From Acanthacorydalis orientalis (lineage: Eukaryota; Arthropoda; Insecta; Megaloptera; Corydalidae): a stretch of DNA of 64,000 nucleotides. The notes beneath the pieces are model-generated. The model was not told the origin of the DNA. It worked only from the letters and a program-made list of their open reading frames with translations, and made no database searches. This document shows, piece after piece, positions 1-12,502 of the stretch. Positions within the stretch are counted from its first letter, which is position 1. Each line of letters opens with the position of its first letter. A program made the position numbers and the translations under genes. The stretch lies in NCBI GenBank assembly GCA_034766995.1, contig CM068316.1:23622090-23686089 (forward strand), given 5' to 3'.

Positions 1-396
1 TCGCGAAGACTTGGGTTCTGCATCACGACAATGCTCTCTGTCACAGTGCGTTCAGTGTCTCTCAGTTTTTGGCGTCTAAAGGCATCGCAACGTTACCACA
101 ACCGCCCTATTCACCGGCCATGTCACCCTGCGACTTTTTCCTATTCCCCCATATGAAAAAATTCGTCAAAGGTCGACATTTTGACTCCGTTGAAGATATC
201 CAAGAATCTGTGACGAGGGTACTCGGAGAGGTCCCACAAGAAGTGTTCCAGAATTGTTACGAAAACTGGAAAACTCGCTGGAATAAGTGTATAGATGCGG
301 GAGGAGACTACTTTGAAGGGGATCGCAGCGATGTAAATTAATTTTTAAATATACTCGATTTTTGAATTTTGTCGCATTACTTAATTGTCTGACCTC

Positions 397-397
<1 letters not shown>
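1..397 (+). mobile_element. mariner family A, copy 1 (3' part, cut by window edge)
   Basis: This is the 3' portion of a mariner element that enters from the left window edge. The right terminal inverted repeat reads out as ...cttaattgtctgacctcg and is followed by TA at 398-399, the usual mariner target. The same 3' end occurs at 2239, 17349, 50454 and 55894. The 5' half is outside the window, so whether this copy carries the N-terminal deletion seen in its relatives cannot be judged. Confidence 0.9.
3..341 (+). pseudogene. mariner transposase C-terminal fragment (family A)
   Basis: The frame runs open from the window edge to a stop at 339-341 and encodes the last ~112 residues of a mariner transposase. 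The second catalytic Asp is present in HHDNALCH (family consensus here HHDNAPCH) and the third in SPCDFFLFP, 34 residues apart as in DD34D mariners. The usual YSPDMSP motif reads YSPAMSP, and the final codon is Asn instead of the Pro found in the sister copies. The upstream part is not visible, so I call it a fragment. It would act in the nucleus on mariner ends if complete. Confidence 0.85.

Positions 398-480
<83 letters not shown>
398..480. repeat. (TA)n microsatellite
   Basis: About 40 TA units directly abut the mariner 3' end, so the target TA and the array are continuous. Confidence 0.95.
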
Positions 481-485
<5 letters not shown>

Positions 486-493
486 ATATGTAA

Positions 494-810
494 ATATAAA
501 GTATAGTATCTCTCAATAATGTGTCCATCTTTTTGGTACACGACATAATTAATTTCAAAGGAGTTCCTAAATTTTCAGGTGTCATTCTTAAACACATCCT
601 GTATTCTTCTGGATCTTGTGCAGCTAGTTCTCTTAGAAGACTGCAGACGCTTCTTGTGCATCTCTTCTTTTAATCCAGTTTTTTATTCATATTCTTTTTT
701 CCACTAGTTTTTGCCTCTAAAACTTCTCTAACTTCATTTAACAAGACAATTTCAATCGTTATTAAACATTTTCTTACAATAGCACGATGACGACGGCGTG
801 CGATGTTCAT
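494..810 (-). pseudogene. PIF/Harbinger-type transposase N-terminal relic
   Basis: Reading leftwards from an ATG at 810, one frame gives ~105 residues with a single stop after about residue 46. The peptide contains LRELAAQDPEEYRMCLRMTP followed by a Leu/Ile-rich helix and a KKMDTLLRD stretch. This is the N-terminal block that precedes the DDE nuclease domain in HARBI1/ALP1-like Harbinger transposases. The frame runs into the (TA)n array at 480, and no DDE nuclease part is found beyond it, so the C-terminal catalytic part is absent. Upstream, 841-870 holds ggtccgtttacacaaaacta (minus strand), a plausible 5' terminus. The call rests on motif recognition only. Confidence 0.5.
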
Positions 811-870
811 CGTAAAAAACTTAAAACTAAACTGTACTGTACCAAACCACTAGTTTTGTGTAAACGGACC

Positions 871-1329
871 AAACTAAAATTTTTGGTAGAGTAGACGTTA
901 TTGAAAAAGTAGGCTAGTATATTCTACCGCTTACTATTCTAATATAAACCAGTCCTTATTCATTTCTCCATAAAACGATACTCGAACATACTTTAACATC
1001 TATTGTCACGTGATAATACTCTTCGATCAAAATAAAAGTTAATATGTATTTTTATGATATTATAATGAAAATTTGAAAAAGAGTAACCGTTATGATTCGA
1101 AAGAAATAAAATAATCTATTTTACCAGGTCTATTTTAAATATTGTCTTAAATATTTTTCAAATTAAATTGTATTGCTATTTTGATATATCTAATATAAAA
1201 AAAATCAATCCTTTCTAAATAGATTCAAGAGTGGTATTTGAAAATGTTCAAATACCACTTTTAATTTTTTTTATACCTTATATTTTTCTATTTTATAAAA
1301 ATGAAAGAGTGATACATTCCAGTGACTTA
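871..1329. other. AT-rich noncoding, nothing recognised
   Basis: No ORF or repeat that I recognise. Confidence 0.5.
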
Positions 1330-1712
1330 TTCGTTCTCTGAATGTTGATATCGGTCACGTGGTCTTTGTTGCGATTTGTTGATATCAACACATGATCAGT
1401 GTTCTGTTTAATGGTATATAATAAGTGGGTATACGATTTCGTTCTAAAAATAATAAGGCATTTATTCAAAAAATTGTAATCATTGAAGCTTTACAATAAA
1501 AAAAATTGTTGCACATAACATTGTATTTTATTACATTAATTTTCATAAACTTTTCGAATAAAAATTTCAAGAGTTACATTTTACGCGGGTTATTTGTGTG
1601 TATAATTTGTTAGTTTCTGAAATTAAGCGAAAACGAGCGTTTGTGAGCGGGAGACAAATCCCCCCCCTCTGGAGGTTGGCAAACGTAGCGAGAAAAAAGC
1701 TGGCCTGCTAGT
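1330..1712 (+). mobile_element. Helitron-like non-autonomous repeat, copy H1
   Basis: This ~380-bp segment is homologous along most of its length to 12115-12502. Shared blocks include the gttgatatc-rich start, the catttattcaaaa...attgaagcttta block, and a GC-richer tail with gcgagcg...gtagcgag motifs. It ends gcctgctagt, i.e. CTAG followed by T, as expected of a Helitron 3' end, but the preceding hairpin is degraded. No coding sequence is seen. The Helitron assignment is inferred from the terminus and from sister copies (H2, H4) with better hairpins. Confidence 0.45.
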
Positions 1713-1728
1713 TATTGTTTATAAAAGA

Positions 1729-1734
<6 letters not shown>

Positions 1735-1768
<34 letters not shown>
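1735..1768. repeat. (TA)n microsatellite
   Basis: Uninterrupted TA run of ~17 units, 24 bp past the H1 terminus. Confidence 0.95.
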
Positions 1769-1770
<2 letters not shown>

Positions 1771-2236
1771 AACTTAAAAGAACGTTTACTAAACTTTTAA
1801 ACTGAAAGTGTGATTTATATTTAAAATTTATAATTACATATATTATTAAAAATTGAATAAAACAAGAATTTGTAGTGTATAGGAATTTTAGTATATATGC
1901 GTATACATATTTATAAGTAAAAAAATACAACATTCTATCAAAGAAAAGAACGAAGAATAAAAAATGTTAAATAATTTTTTTAGAAAATATTAAAACATAT
2001 TTAAATGAAATTGCATTATAATATTTTTTTTAATATTGAACTAATGAGCATATGCTGGTAGTGAGCACTACTATTAGATATTATGACTAAAACTTATATT
2101 TTTTTCGGGTTATTTTCTACATTATAAATTTGCGTAGAATTCAAATTACAATGGCCTGATAAATAAAAAAGTAACATGGAAATTAAACAGTTAATATAAA
2201 ATTAAATGTACTTACAACTCGTGCAAACATCACTTA
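1769..2236. other. AT-rich noncoding, nothing recognised
   Basis: No supported feature. Confidence 0.5.
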
Positions 2237-2238
2237 TA

Positions 2239-3151
2239 CGAGGTCAGACAATTAAGTAATGCGACAAAATTCAAAAATCGAGTATATTTAAAAATTAAGG
2301 TACATCGCTGCGATCCCCTTCAAAGTAGTCCCCTCCCGCATCTATACACTTATTCCGGCGAGTTTTCCAGTTTTCGTAACAATTCTGGAACACTTCTTGT
2401 GGGACCTCTCCGAGTACCCTCGTCACAGATTCTTGGATATCTTCAACGGAGTCAAAATGTCGACCTTTGACGAATTTTTTCATATGGGGGAATAGGAAAA
2501 AGTCGCAGGGTGACATGTCCGGTGAATAGGGCGGTTGTGGTAACGTTCCGATGCCTTTAGACGCCAAAAACTGAGAGACACTGAACGCACTGTGACAGGG
2601 AGCATTGTCGTGATGCAGAACCCAAGTCTTCGCGATCTCTGGACGCACTCTGAGCACCCTTTTTCGTAATTTTTCGAGCACATTGCGGTAGAATACTTGA
2701 TTTACGATTTGTCCAGGTGGTACGAACTCTTTGTGAACCACCCCTTTGCTGTCGAAGAAGCAAATCAACATGGTTTTCACTTTGGACTTGCTCATTCTCG
2801 CCTTCTTTGGCCTTGGTGCTCCAGGGGACTGCCACTGTTGGCTTTGTCGTTTAGTTTTGGGGGTCATATTGAAAGAACCAACTTTCATCACCAGTAATAA
2901 CTCGATCGAGAAGAGTAGGATCTCTTTCAACCTGCTCGAGACAAATTTCTCTGTTCCATTTTCGTGACATGCACTACTCGCGCGTTGTTACAAAACACTA
3001 AACAGCTGGCGAAGAAATGATCGTACGAGGGTGGTCAAGGTCTCAATCGAGAGAGTAGGGATCTGCTATTACGGTGGCGGAGTTACAGGTTCGCAGTGTT
3101 ACCACAGGCCGAGAAAAAAAATCGGTCGCATTACTTAATTGTCTGACCTCG
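2239..3151 (-). mobile_element. mariner family A, copy 2 (913 bp, deletion type II)
   Basis: Bounded by 27-bp inverted repeats beginning cgaggtcagacaattaag at both ends, with TA at 2237-2238 and 3152-3153. It is far shorter than a full mariner (~1.3 kb). The transposase start region (ATGGAACAGAGAAATTTG on the minus strand, ~2974 to 2953) is joined directly to the codons just before the first catalytic Asp, so the HTH-coding part is missing. The join differs from that in copies 3, 4 and 5, which marks an independent deletion. Confidence 0.92.
2295..2945 (-). pseudogene. mariner transposase catalytic part, frameshifted (copy 2)
   Basis: The C-terminal catalytic domain reads open from the stop at 2295-2297 up to ~2859. 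It includes HHDNAPCH and SPCDFFLFP (second and third Asp of DD34D) and a C-terminal GGDYFEGD. At 2859-2863 there is one extra G relative to the sister copies, which shifts the frame between the first catalytic Asp region (TGDESW in sisters) and the rest. The annotated-looking start (MKEILLF...) is therefore an out-of-frame artefact. The original initiator context survives upstream but is followed by the internal deletion. It cannot make a working transposase. Confidence 0.88.
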
Positions 3152-3153
3152 TA

Positions 3154-5267
3154 AGTATATAAATAAGTATCGAGAGATATAAATAATTATTTAAATTATA
3201 CTTAAATTTTTATACAAATTGACAATTAATTCAAATGACTTTAAGTTAATTAATTTTACCAAAATGAAAATATAATGTACAGAAATTTGTTTTTTATTTT
3301 ATATTTTTATTTGCTAATCAGAAAATAATTAAAATAAAGATTTGAATTTATGTACAAAATATACTGCATTGAATATGTTTCTAATATCATTAAGTATATT
3401 CAAATTTATTTAAAACTATTGTAGATTTTTTTTGATTACTTGATTATATGGTTTTGGTTAATAATTTTTACTACTTTATTTTTAGAGAAAACATGTAAAT
3501 ACCAGGTATCCTTTAATTTTCAAATTAGAAAATATTATTTTATTGTAGGAATATCTGTATATACTGTTTATTATCTTTCAGCAGATAAATGAAAATAAAC
3601 TCAACTTACTACTAGAATAAAATAAAAAATAGGTATATTTCTTATTTGAAAATATTGATTAAAAGGATAATATATTTTAATTGATTGTTTTGTATATTAA
3701 TAATCGATAACCTCATTCTAACTCTAATTAACTATATTTTTATAGAGTTTTACATCTGACACCTGAAAGTCTCATGTAAGTCTTTTAAGTATAAAATAAG
3801 TAATATTGCTTACCTAACATTTATAAAATTGAGTTTTCAAAATGGAAGATTTTTGCTTTTGGAAGAATAAAACATTACAGTCGTCCTAAAAAAAATATGC
3901 CGATTACAAAAAAAATCAAATAGTTCAAAAATGATTTTCAATATTCTTTGTTAAAATATTTTTTTTTTAAATTTACTAACATCTGAATGGTCTTTCTAGT
4001 TTTATTGTGATAAAATCATGGCATTAATTCAGAATAACATTGCAATAATAGAAATATTTCTAAAAGTCTCACCATAGCGCAAGTATTAGTTGAGGTGTAA
4101 GTATGTTTGTACTGTCCAGTAAATTAATAATGTAATTTTATTTTTCAGATCCTTAATGAAAGCGTAGTGAAAAAAGTTGTTCTTAAATATTCCAAATCCA
4201 AGAGTATCAATATTGGGTAAGATCATTTTAATATATACTTGCAATATTTTTAATATTTTTTATTTTCATTACAAATGTATTTAATTTTAAAAAGTATATT
4301 AAATTATTAAATTAATTTGTATTAATCTATTAAATTTAAGACTAATATTTTTTAAATTATAATAAAAGACACACTTTTGTGTTTTTTTTTATTAATATAA
4401 GAAATAAAAAATGCACTAACACCCAAAGATGTTTCAATATATCAACACTTCTCTACTTAATAACTCTTTTAATCAAAATTCAATAATTTCTTTTCATTAA
4501 GAAAAGCAACTTCCTCCTTTGAAAAACTAAATTTTTTTCTTCTAAAGCATGCTACTCTAAATTGTATAAAGTAAAATATATTATTAGTTTTATTATAATA
4601 AAATTAAAGCCAAACAAAATTATTAATTAAAAAAAAACAAAAAAATGGATTATTTGATTAATTGTTATTTTGTTTTCAACGAATATATTTTAAAACAAAA
4701 TGTTGAATACCGATAATAAAATATATGAACTATAAAATATCTTTCAAAAGAGAAATTTATATAATTTTACTGCATTAAATTTTCTACACCGTACGGTCAT
4801 TAACCTGGTTTGTTTCGGAAAATGATGATGTAATTGAAAGTAGATATTTAATAGGTTTAATGTTAAAATTTATAGCCAACATATATAGTAATAACCGGGT
4901 GTTAACGTTTATTTAATTAACAGTTATTAACAATAATTTTTCTGTTTAACCAACTATGAATAACGATCAGTTAATACTCGTACTGAAATTATTTGCATAT
5001 TTCTATTATTTTATTATGAATCGTTACTTGCTCTGATGGGCAGCAGCATGAATATATGAGAAAAAGTACTTATTAACTGAATTAGTATTTAATTAATTTT
5101 CAAAATTATATTCAATAATAGATTACTATCAATATGAAGTACCATTTTAAAAAAGGATAATCATATGTGAAAATAAAATGACAAAACTTATTATTACTTA
5201 TACATAGACGTAATATATTTACATTAATATTAATACATTTTAATAATAATAACATTCATATATACGA

Positions 5268-5269
<2 letters not shown>
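3154..5269. other. AT-rich noncoding, nothing recognised
   Basis: Very AT-rich sequence with short homopolymers. No ORF, splice-flanked exon or repeat family that I recognise. Confidence 0.5.

Positions 5270-5317
<48 letters not shown>
5270..5317. repeat. (TA)n microsatellite
   Basis: About 24 TA units, preceded by cgag. Confidence 0.95.
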
Positions 5318-5320
<3 letters not shown>

Positions 5321-6431
5321 TGATATTATAATGGAACAAAGGAGGTAGAATTCTTTATATAGTTTGTACAGGTGGCATCGTTGTATTATATGTTGCATTG
5401 TTTCTTCTTCATTCAGATTACATACATTACAATTTTACCCAGTATTTGTTATGTAGGCATTAACATTTATATTCAAATACAGTATCTTTTTACTATGAAC
5501 TTACAAATGAACTATGATTTTTGAAATTTTAATTCGTAATTATAATTTGCAGTTATTTTTTTGCATAGAGATATTAATTCATAAGTGTAAATTGAACCAA
5601 TAATTTAGGACACTTTTTACAATAGTCATTCCTAAATCTTATAGTCCCGTTTCTAATCTAATAATATAAATTGCTGTATATTTAGAAAATAGCAGTAGCT
5701 TTTTGACAGATTTTAGTTGTATTATGTCTTATTTGACGGGTAGATATCGTACTACCTGTATTTCTGTAATATACAAAAAGGAATTCGAAACTATGGAATT
5801 ATAAAGTATATTTCTTTATTCCCATTCTGTCATTTTAGTTTGAATCATCATCTCTTATAATTTTCTTAGCTATATGTTAACTTTGTTTTTTTAAATATTT
5901 ACAAGCTTCTGAAAATTTCCTAAGCAAATGAATGGTACTATATATCCTGTATGAATACCCTATGAATACCCAAATACGTGCATTTTTCTACTATTTAATT
6001 TTTTGGCAGTAACAAAATTCTAGTCAGCCTTCCTTTTTTTTCTAAAAATTCTAATTTTTGTTTTCTAACTATTAATAAAGTGCTTAGTAATATTACAGTA
6101 TTCTTTCAGAGCCGGTAACTTGTGTTACAGATCTATGTAAAAATGACTTAGTGTTATTAGATTATATTCAAACAAGAATGCAATTATGTTTAGCTATATT
6201 CGATTAAAGCAGTTTTCTCAAAAAAAATAATTAAATCTATGACTTAAAAAGAGTACGATATCAAGACGATCTCCATACAAAACTTTCTTTGCTAATTGAA
6301 AATATTTAATATGGTCATCAGTTATTCTTACGTTCATTCTTATATGATTGTATAGGTATTTAATGGTCTTTAAATTTGAGTTCATTTCTATTTATGGTAG
6401 TTTAACAATAATGCTATCCATATGAAAAAAG
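5318..6431. other. AT-rich noncoding, nothing recognised
   Basis: No supported feature. Confidence 0.5.
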
Positions 6432-6840
6432 GAGATATCTACATTTTTCATGAAAAATGAATTTTTTATATCGTTTTATTCGTTATAAAATAGCGCGTTC
6501 ATTTATGCTAATATTAATTCATAATTCCAATTAAATTCTGAGATAACGAGGGATTAATTAGGACATCTACAGTGTTTTACGAGAATCCTAATGAAGAAAA
6601 AGGATATCTACAGTAACATGTAGCATATCTAAACAAATTTAATTATTTCGAATGGACTGAATCCTGGTTTCCTGATTTAATAAGCATATCTACGTAGATG
6701 TGCCAATTCATTATTAGGATCGCGGTCTGTCTTAGGAGCGATTTCTTAAGGAAGAAAAGCATATGTACAAAACATTGTTCTTTGCTAAGATTTGAGCATA
6801 ACTTGACTCAACTTTCCTTGCAAAGATGCATATCTACATT
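6432..6840 (+). repeat. diverged repeats of a gcatatctac motif
   Basis: A 10-12-bp motif close to gcatatctacag recurs in the same orientation at 6432, 6561, 6602, 6684, 6759 and 6829, with a partial copy at 6621. Four of the spacings are 63-82 bp when the partial copy is skipped. The flanks are too diverged to call a clean tandem repeat. No function is assigned. Confidence 0.4.
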
Positions 6841-7016
6841 ATTTTATTAGTGTTTATAAAATTACATACAATTTTTATTCTATACTTTCAAGTAAAATTG
6901 TTTAATTGATTATGAATAATTCATTAATAGCGTTAAGTTATCACACATTACTGTAACTATATCTAAATGACGATAATTGTGCAAAAGAATTAATAACAAC
7001 TAGTACATACATACAG

Positions 7017-7021
<5 letters not shown>
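6841..7021. other. AT-rich noncoding
   Basis: Nothing recognised. Confidence 0.5.

Positions 7022-7106
<85 letters not shown>
7022..7106. repeat. (TA)n microsatellite
   Basis: About 42 TA units flanked by acatacatac and acac. Confidence 0.95.
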
Positions 7107-7111
<5 letters not shown>

Positions 7112-7629
7112 ATTTCAGCATAAAACGTTTTTTTATACAACTTGCGAATCACTAAAATCACAATTCATTATAAGTTTATCTTGTGTATGAATAAATTTGT
7201 ATTTTCAGATAAGATATGTAAAAATATATGTCATGTAATACCTAATATAATTCAAATATGAAACGTGTGTTTGTATTCAAGAGTCTAGAAATCTGATTCG
7301 TCTCGTACGATCGTACATTATGTCTTGTAATTTAATCTACATAGTATAAAATAGTGTTTGATACATTTGTATAAAATAGTTTTTGATAATTTAGTTTTGA
7401 TGGGTATTAAAGGAGATATAATGTGGAGAAATGCGGATAGAGTTACAGTGAAATGAAAATAGTGCAATTATGTGCACACGGCTACACATGCAAAGAAGAA
7501 ATAATTATTATGAAAGTAAATATTTAATCACAATATAATGGTTTGTGAATAATTTACTAAGATAATAAAACGCAAATTATAAAGCAACCTCTTTCAAGAA
7601 AATTTATTTTCTATTAAATATTTAAAAAT

Positions 7630-7632
<3 letters not shown>

Positions 7633-7661
<29 letters not shown>

Positions 7662-7662
7662 C

Positions 7663-7704
<42 letters not shown>
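7633..7704. repeat. compound (CT)n(TA)n microsatellite
   Basis: About 8 CT units run into two TA blocks. Confidence 0.95.
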
Positions 7705-7711
<7 letters not shown>

Positions 7712-8818
7712 TCAAGTTAAATTATAATATGAATCATTTAAATAAATAATATTAATTAGACTTGAATTTACATTTTGTGGAACTGTGACTAAGTTAATGG
7801 CTTAAAAAAGAAAAAAATATTGGAAAAATGCCTCAAAAATATAATATTTATTTAAATAACCTAAACATTTTTTTAGTAAATAATGAAACGAACATAAAAT
7901 ATACAAACTTCTTAATTTCCGACCGTAAAAAAGCAATAGTTTTGTAAACAATAAATTTATATATGATTTGCTTAACCACAAAATGAATAATTTTTATTTA
8001 TTATTCAAACATTGTGAATATGTTTAACATTTTATATAATATAAAGAGTAATACTTCAAATACTCAGTACAGACATCAAATAATACATTAAACCAAATAC
8101 AGAACTATACTACTTACTAATTGAATGTTTATGTAAACGAAATTTTTAGCGTCATATTCTAGAATGTTATCTATAGGAGTAATCGTTTTATTAAAAAAGT
8201 GTATTTTTTTAAACAAAATTAAAATAAAACAACTATTTAATGAGTGTTTATTATTTTTTTTTCTTTATTTAGAAAAAAATAAGTTTTTACAAAAAGCATC
8301 ACACAGAATTTAACTAAAATATCGCATGGTAAATTTTATATGTTTATATTAAAAATATTTTTAAGGTGTTTCAAAATAAATATGCAAAACATTATCAGAC
8401 CAATAAAATTTATTCATCGACTCTTGAATAATGCGTGTGTAATCTATTTTGATTTCCAACTAAAATGTTACTTATAGGGAATTTATGTAAAAAATGGGTA
8501 CATTTTTTAACAATATAATACTTAGTTAATATTTTTTTTAGAAAAGCATACGTATAATAAGTAAATATAATATTTTGTAATATAACCAATATTTAGCAAA
8601 TTGTTATTCAGAGGATTAGTCTAATATATTTTTTATTCATATTAAATTATTTTTTTAATTATTTCAGCTATAATTATTTTTATAAAATCTTGTTTTGTAC
8701 TGAAATAAATTTCGTTCTACATTTTTAATTTCAAAAATTAAAAGACAATAATTTTTTAATAAACTTAAAGCTTTTAATTCGCTTCACTCACTAAAAATCA
8801 TAAATTTGTGACAAGAAA

Positions 8819-8819
<1 letters not shown>
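7705..8819. other. AT-rich noncoding, nothing recognised
   Basis: No supported feature here or in 7107-7632. Confidence 0.5.

Positions 8820-8866
<47 letters not shown>
8820..8866. repeat. (TA)n microsatellite
   Basis: About 23 TA units. Confidence 0.95.
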
Positions 8867-8868
<2 letters not shown>

Positions 8869-9006
8869 TCAAATATATAGTTATTATTGATACTATATAT
8901 CACTTATTTAACCTAAAATATGTTTACTTAATAAAATTTTTTTTTTCGGTGAAATATTATTCTTAAATTCATTCGTTTTTTAAATTTCGAAAGGATCCTA
9001 TACTAC

Positions 9007-9267
<261 letters not shown>

Positions 9268-12114
9268 ATACATAGTTTAAGGCATAAATGTATCGATTTA
9301 TAAATACACTATTACTGTTAGACACGTTTGAAAATAATGGTATTATTTTCTTGGCAACGAAGAGACTTGAAATAGATATATTAAATAAGATGCATTAAAT
9401 TCGGATCAATATACACATTACTTTTTAACGATGTCTGAAAGGAAATAAATGTTTCTGTCCACTATAAGCATATTTAGATCAAGAGTGAAAAAATCTTGTT
9501 TTCGCTGAAATTTTAAAAATCACTAAGTTGTCGTCCTTTTTAACGTACTGACATTAGTATAACTTGACCCATCGTAAAATGTCTTTGTATATTTGTAACA
9601 GCATTCTAAATCGTTCCAAAAATACACATGAACTGATTGTTAACTCTCTTCAGAATGCAGTTCACGAATTCATTTGTTGAGATATTCGTACTGAAATTTG
9701 TTATTTTTAGATTTAGAAATTGTATTTGTATCATAACTTGTGTATAACTTCACGTTGAAAACATGTTGATGAGCAGTTTTTTTTAAGTATATTATTTTAC
9801 GTCAAGGATTTGTTTTGTGTAAACATTAATATTTTTCTCTATGGAATATTCATATGTACTGTTATATGACATATAATACATAAAGATGTAGATACTAACA
9901 TTATTCTATTTTAACTTCTACTATTTCGAAAATGTAAAGGCGACAATTACTTATAATACGCAACTTACTCCAAGACCTTAAAAATAATTTTAAATAAAAT
10001 GGTATTCATTATGTAATATTTCAAATATGTGAAAAGTATTAAGCTTATAGCAATTTAATATTTTTTCTTATAAATGCATTAATATTTCCTTAAAAAATCA
10101 TTAATTTTGATATCAGATTGTTAAATATGAAATGTGTGATTTTTAGTGAAATTTTATTCATTACATAAAAACTAAATTTGATTAAATAAAAACTAAGAAA
10201 ACTTTTTGCTAAAGTGTACTAGTCTATTTATACTATTTTTAAATATGTATTATTATTCCAAATTCTTAAATATTTAAGAATCACTTGGCGACAGAGTCAA
10301 TAAATACAGTGAATGAGGAAGAGTTCCATACTCTGTGTTAAGTATTTAAATATAATAAGTATATAAAGATGTATTATAAAAGTTATAATTATTTAAAAAG
10401 TGAAAATTGATATTATTTGAAATAGAAATGATTAATATCTTTATAAAAACGTCTTTTTAGTCCAATAAAAAACAGTGATATGAAATTTAGAAATTTTAAG
10501 AAATTTCGTTCGCTATATGTTAAAACTAGATGAAAAAAGATTATCATACATCTTCTTTATATAATGGTTATAGCTAAGGAAAAAATATAGTTGTGGATTG
10601 GTATCATTTATTTTTTGTAGATATGGTAAATATTATTATTACATTCACAAATTATCTTATTAGAACAAAATGTTGTATATTTTTGTTAATGATTTATATA
10701 TAGGAAAATAAATTATTATTTTGATTTTTGATTTTGTATCTCTTAACAATGTTTATAAATCCTGTAGCCGAAATCTCGCAGATATTTAAAGTTCCAATGG
10801 TATTAGTGTAAAATTATTTAGATATCATAAGTCTGAAATGGTTTAGTTTTATGAATAGCTGCGTATGTCTTGACAACAATGGAAAAAATATAAAGTTCCT
10901 CCAATAAGAAAAAGCTCTAAAGAAGTACCAAGTAGAATACACACCTGCTAATAGTTGATGAACAATTTTCTAGTTTTAATAGTCATTTAAGCTGTTCATT
11001 TAAGCATTATATGCCAAACAGATCATCTGAGGATGAGATGGAGTTCTATGTCTTGTATTTTTTGATGTAATTAATATAGAATTTTACTCCAAAAAGCCAC
11101 TATATGGACATTTCAAATTAGCAACAAGTGTTATGATATAGTTACACATTTGAAAAAACGTGCCAGTGAATCTAAAAAAATATTATCACTACAACTCATT
11201 TTTCTCTTTCAATTTATCAACAAATTTTAAAACGTAAAACTTATAATAGTCAGAATGGTAAGAAAAACAAATATGGGAGTCTTACAAGTTTTCTGAAGAA
11301 ACATCGTGAAAGGAAACATTCCTTACTCAGATTTCCAAAATACAGATACTATCTTTTTTGACCTTTAACACTATTTTACAGTATAATAATAGTACTGGTA
11401 TTAACTACTGATATTAAATTATATATATTTTTTCCCATAAATATCGGTAAAGTAAATTCTAAATTACAAACAATTTTTCAAAAATTTATTAAACCAATTA
11501 GTTAATAAATATTTGAAAATTAAAAAATAACTTTTGCCCAAACGAATTTTGTGATAAAATATTCGAAACTATTTTGAAGAATCCTATAACAAAAAAATTA
11601 AGGTACCGAAAATGAGAAAATGAGATTTTTCATACAAAAATACAGAAAAAAAGTACAATACATCTACAAGTTCTGTGAGAAATATTTGTCACTATACAGA
11701 TGGTATTCAAATATCTTATATTTGAATTACCGTAAGTGTAATAATATGAACAAAAATATTTTATAAATGTATATTTTTATAAAACTATTTTTGTTATTTT
11801 ACTTTTTTAACGAATTTGTAACTATTTCTAAAATAAAGAAAAAGTTATTTGATCATTTTAAATTTTTAGTTAAATGTACATTTTGTTATTTATAAATAGG
11901 AAATATTATAAAATATAATTGCTTTGAATTATTTAATTTGATTAAAAGAAATCGATATTGATTTTATCTTTCTATATATAAAAAATAATTTCATCGTAAA
12001 ATTTCGATAACATTTTTTTTTCTTATGAACTACCTCCTCACAAAGCCACTGTACCCGCTACACACTACAAATAGCAAATTAACTATTATCAATGACCACA
12101 TATTAACCATTCTC
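9268..12114. other. AT-rich noncoding, nothing recognised
   Basis: I read this 2.8 kb on both strands and saw no exon with splice signals, no transposase motif and no tandem repeat. Confidence 0.5.
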
Positions 12115-12502
12115 GATCATCAATGATCGGTTGATGGATATCGCGTGGTTTCTGTTCTGATTGATTTACATCAGTCACATGTATGTAGCTCTCTCACGGT
12201 GTGCAACGAAATAGGTATATATGATTTCAATGTAAAACTAATAACATTTATTCAAAATATTGTATTCACTGAAGCTTTAGAGTAAAAAATTATTACGCAT
12301 TTTAATATTGTACTTTGTTGTTAATTTTTATAAATTTTTAAGATAAAAAATTTACGAATTACATTTTACGCAGATTATTTGTGCATATAATTTGTTAATT
12401 CCTGTTATTTGTAAGGGGAGAGCAAGCGTTAGCGAGCGGTGGGTGAATCCCTCCCTCTCAGGGGTAGGCGAGTGGAGCAAGTAGGGGGCAGAGCCTCCTG
12501 GT
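12115..12502 (+). mobile_element. Helitron-like non-autonomous repeat, copy H2
   Basis: Homologous to 1330-1712 in the same orientation. The 3' end is better preserved: gtagggggcagagcctcctggt forms a GC-rich hairpin (arms aggggg.c and gcctcct with one mismatch, short loop) and finishes CTGG followed by T, matching the CTRR-T terminus of Helitrons. The GC-rich tail carries repeated gcgag/gcaag motifs. No coding sequence. It could instead be another short-element class that shares a terminal hairpin. Confidence 0.5.

Noticed and set aside
2697..2967. Plus-strand ORFs opposite family A transposase (also at 17806, 56352 and, on the minus strand, at 49547)
   Set aside because: They are shadows of the transposase gene on the other strand; they recur only because the element is repeated.
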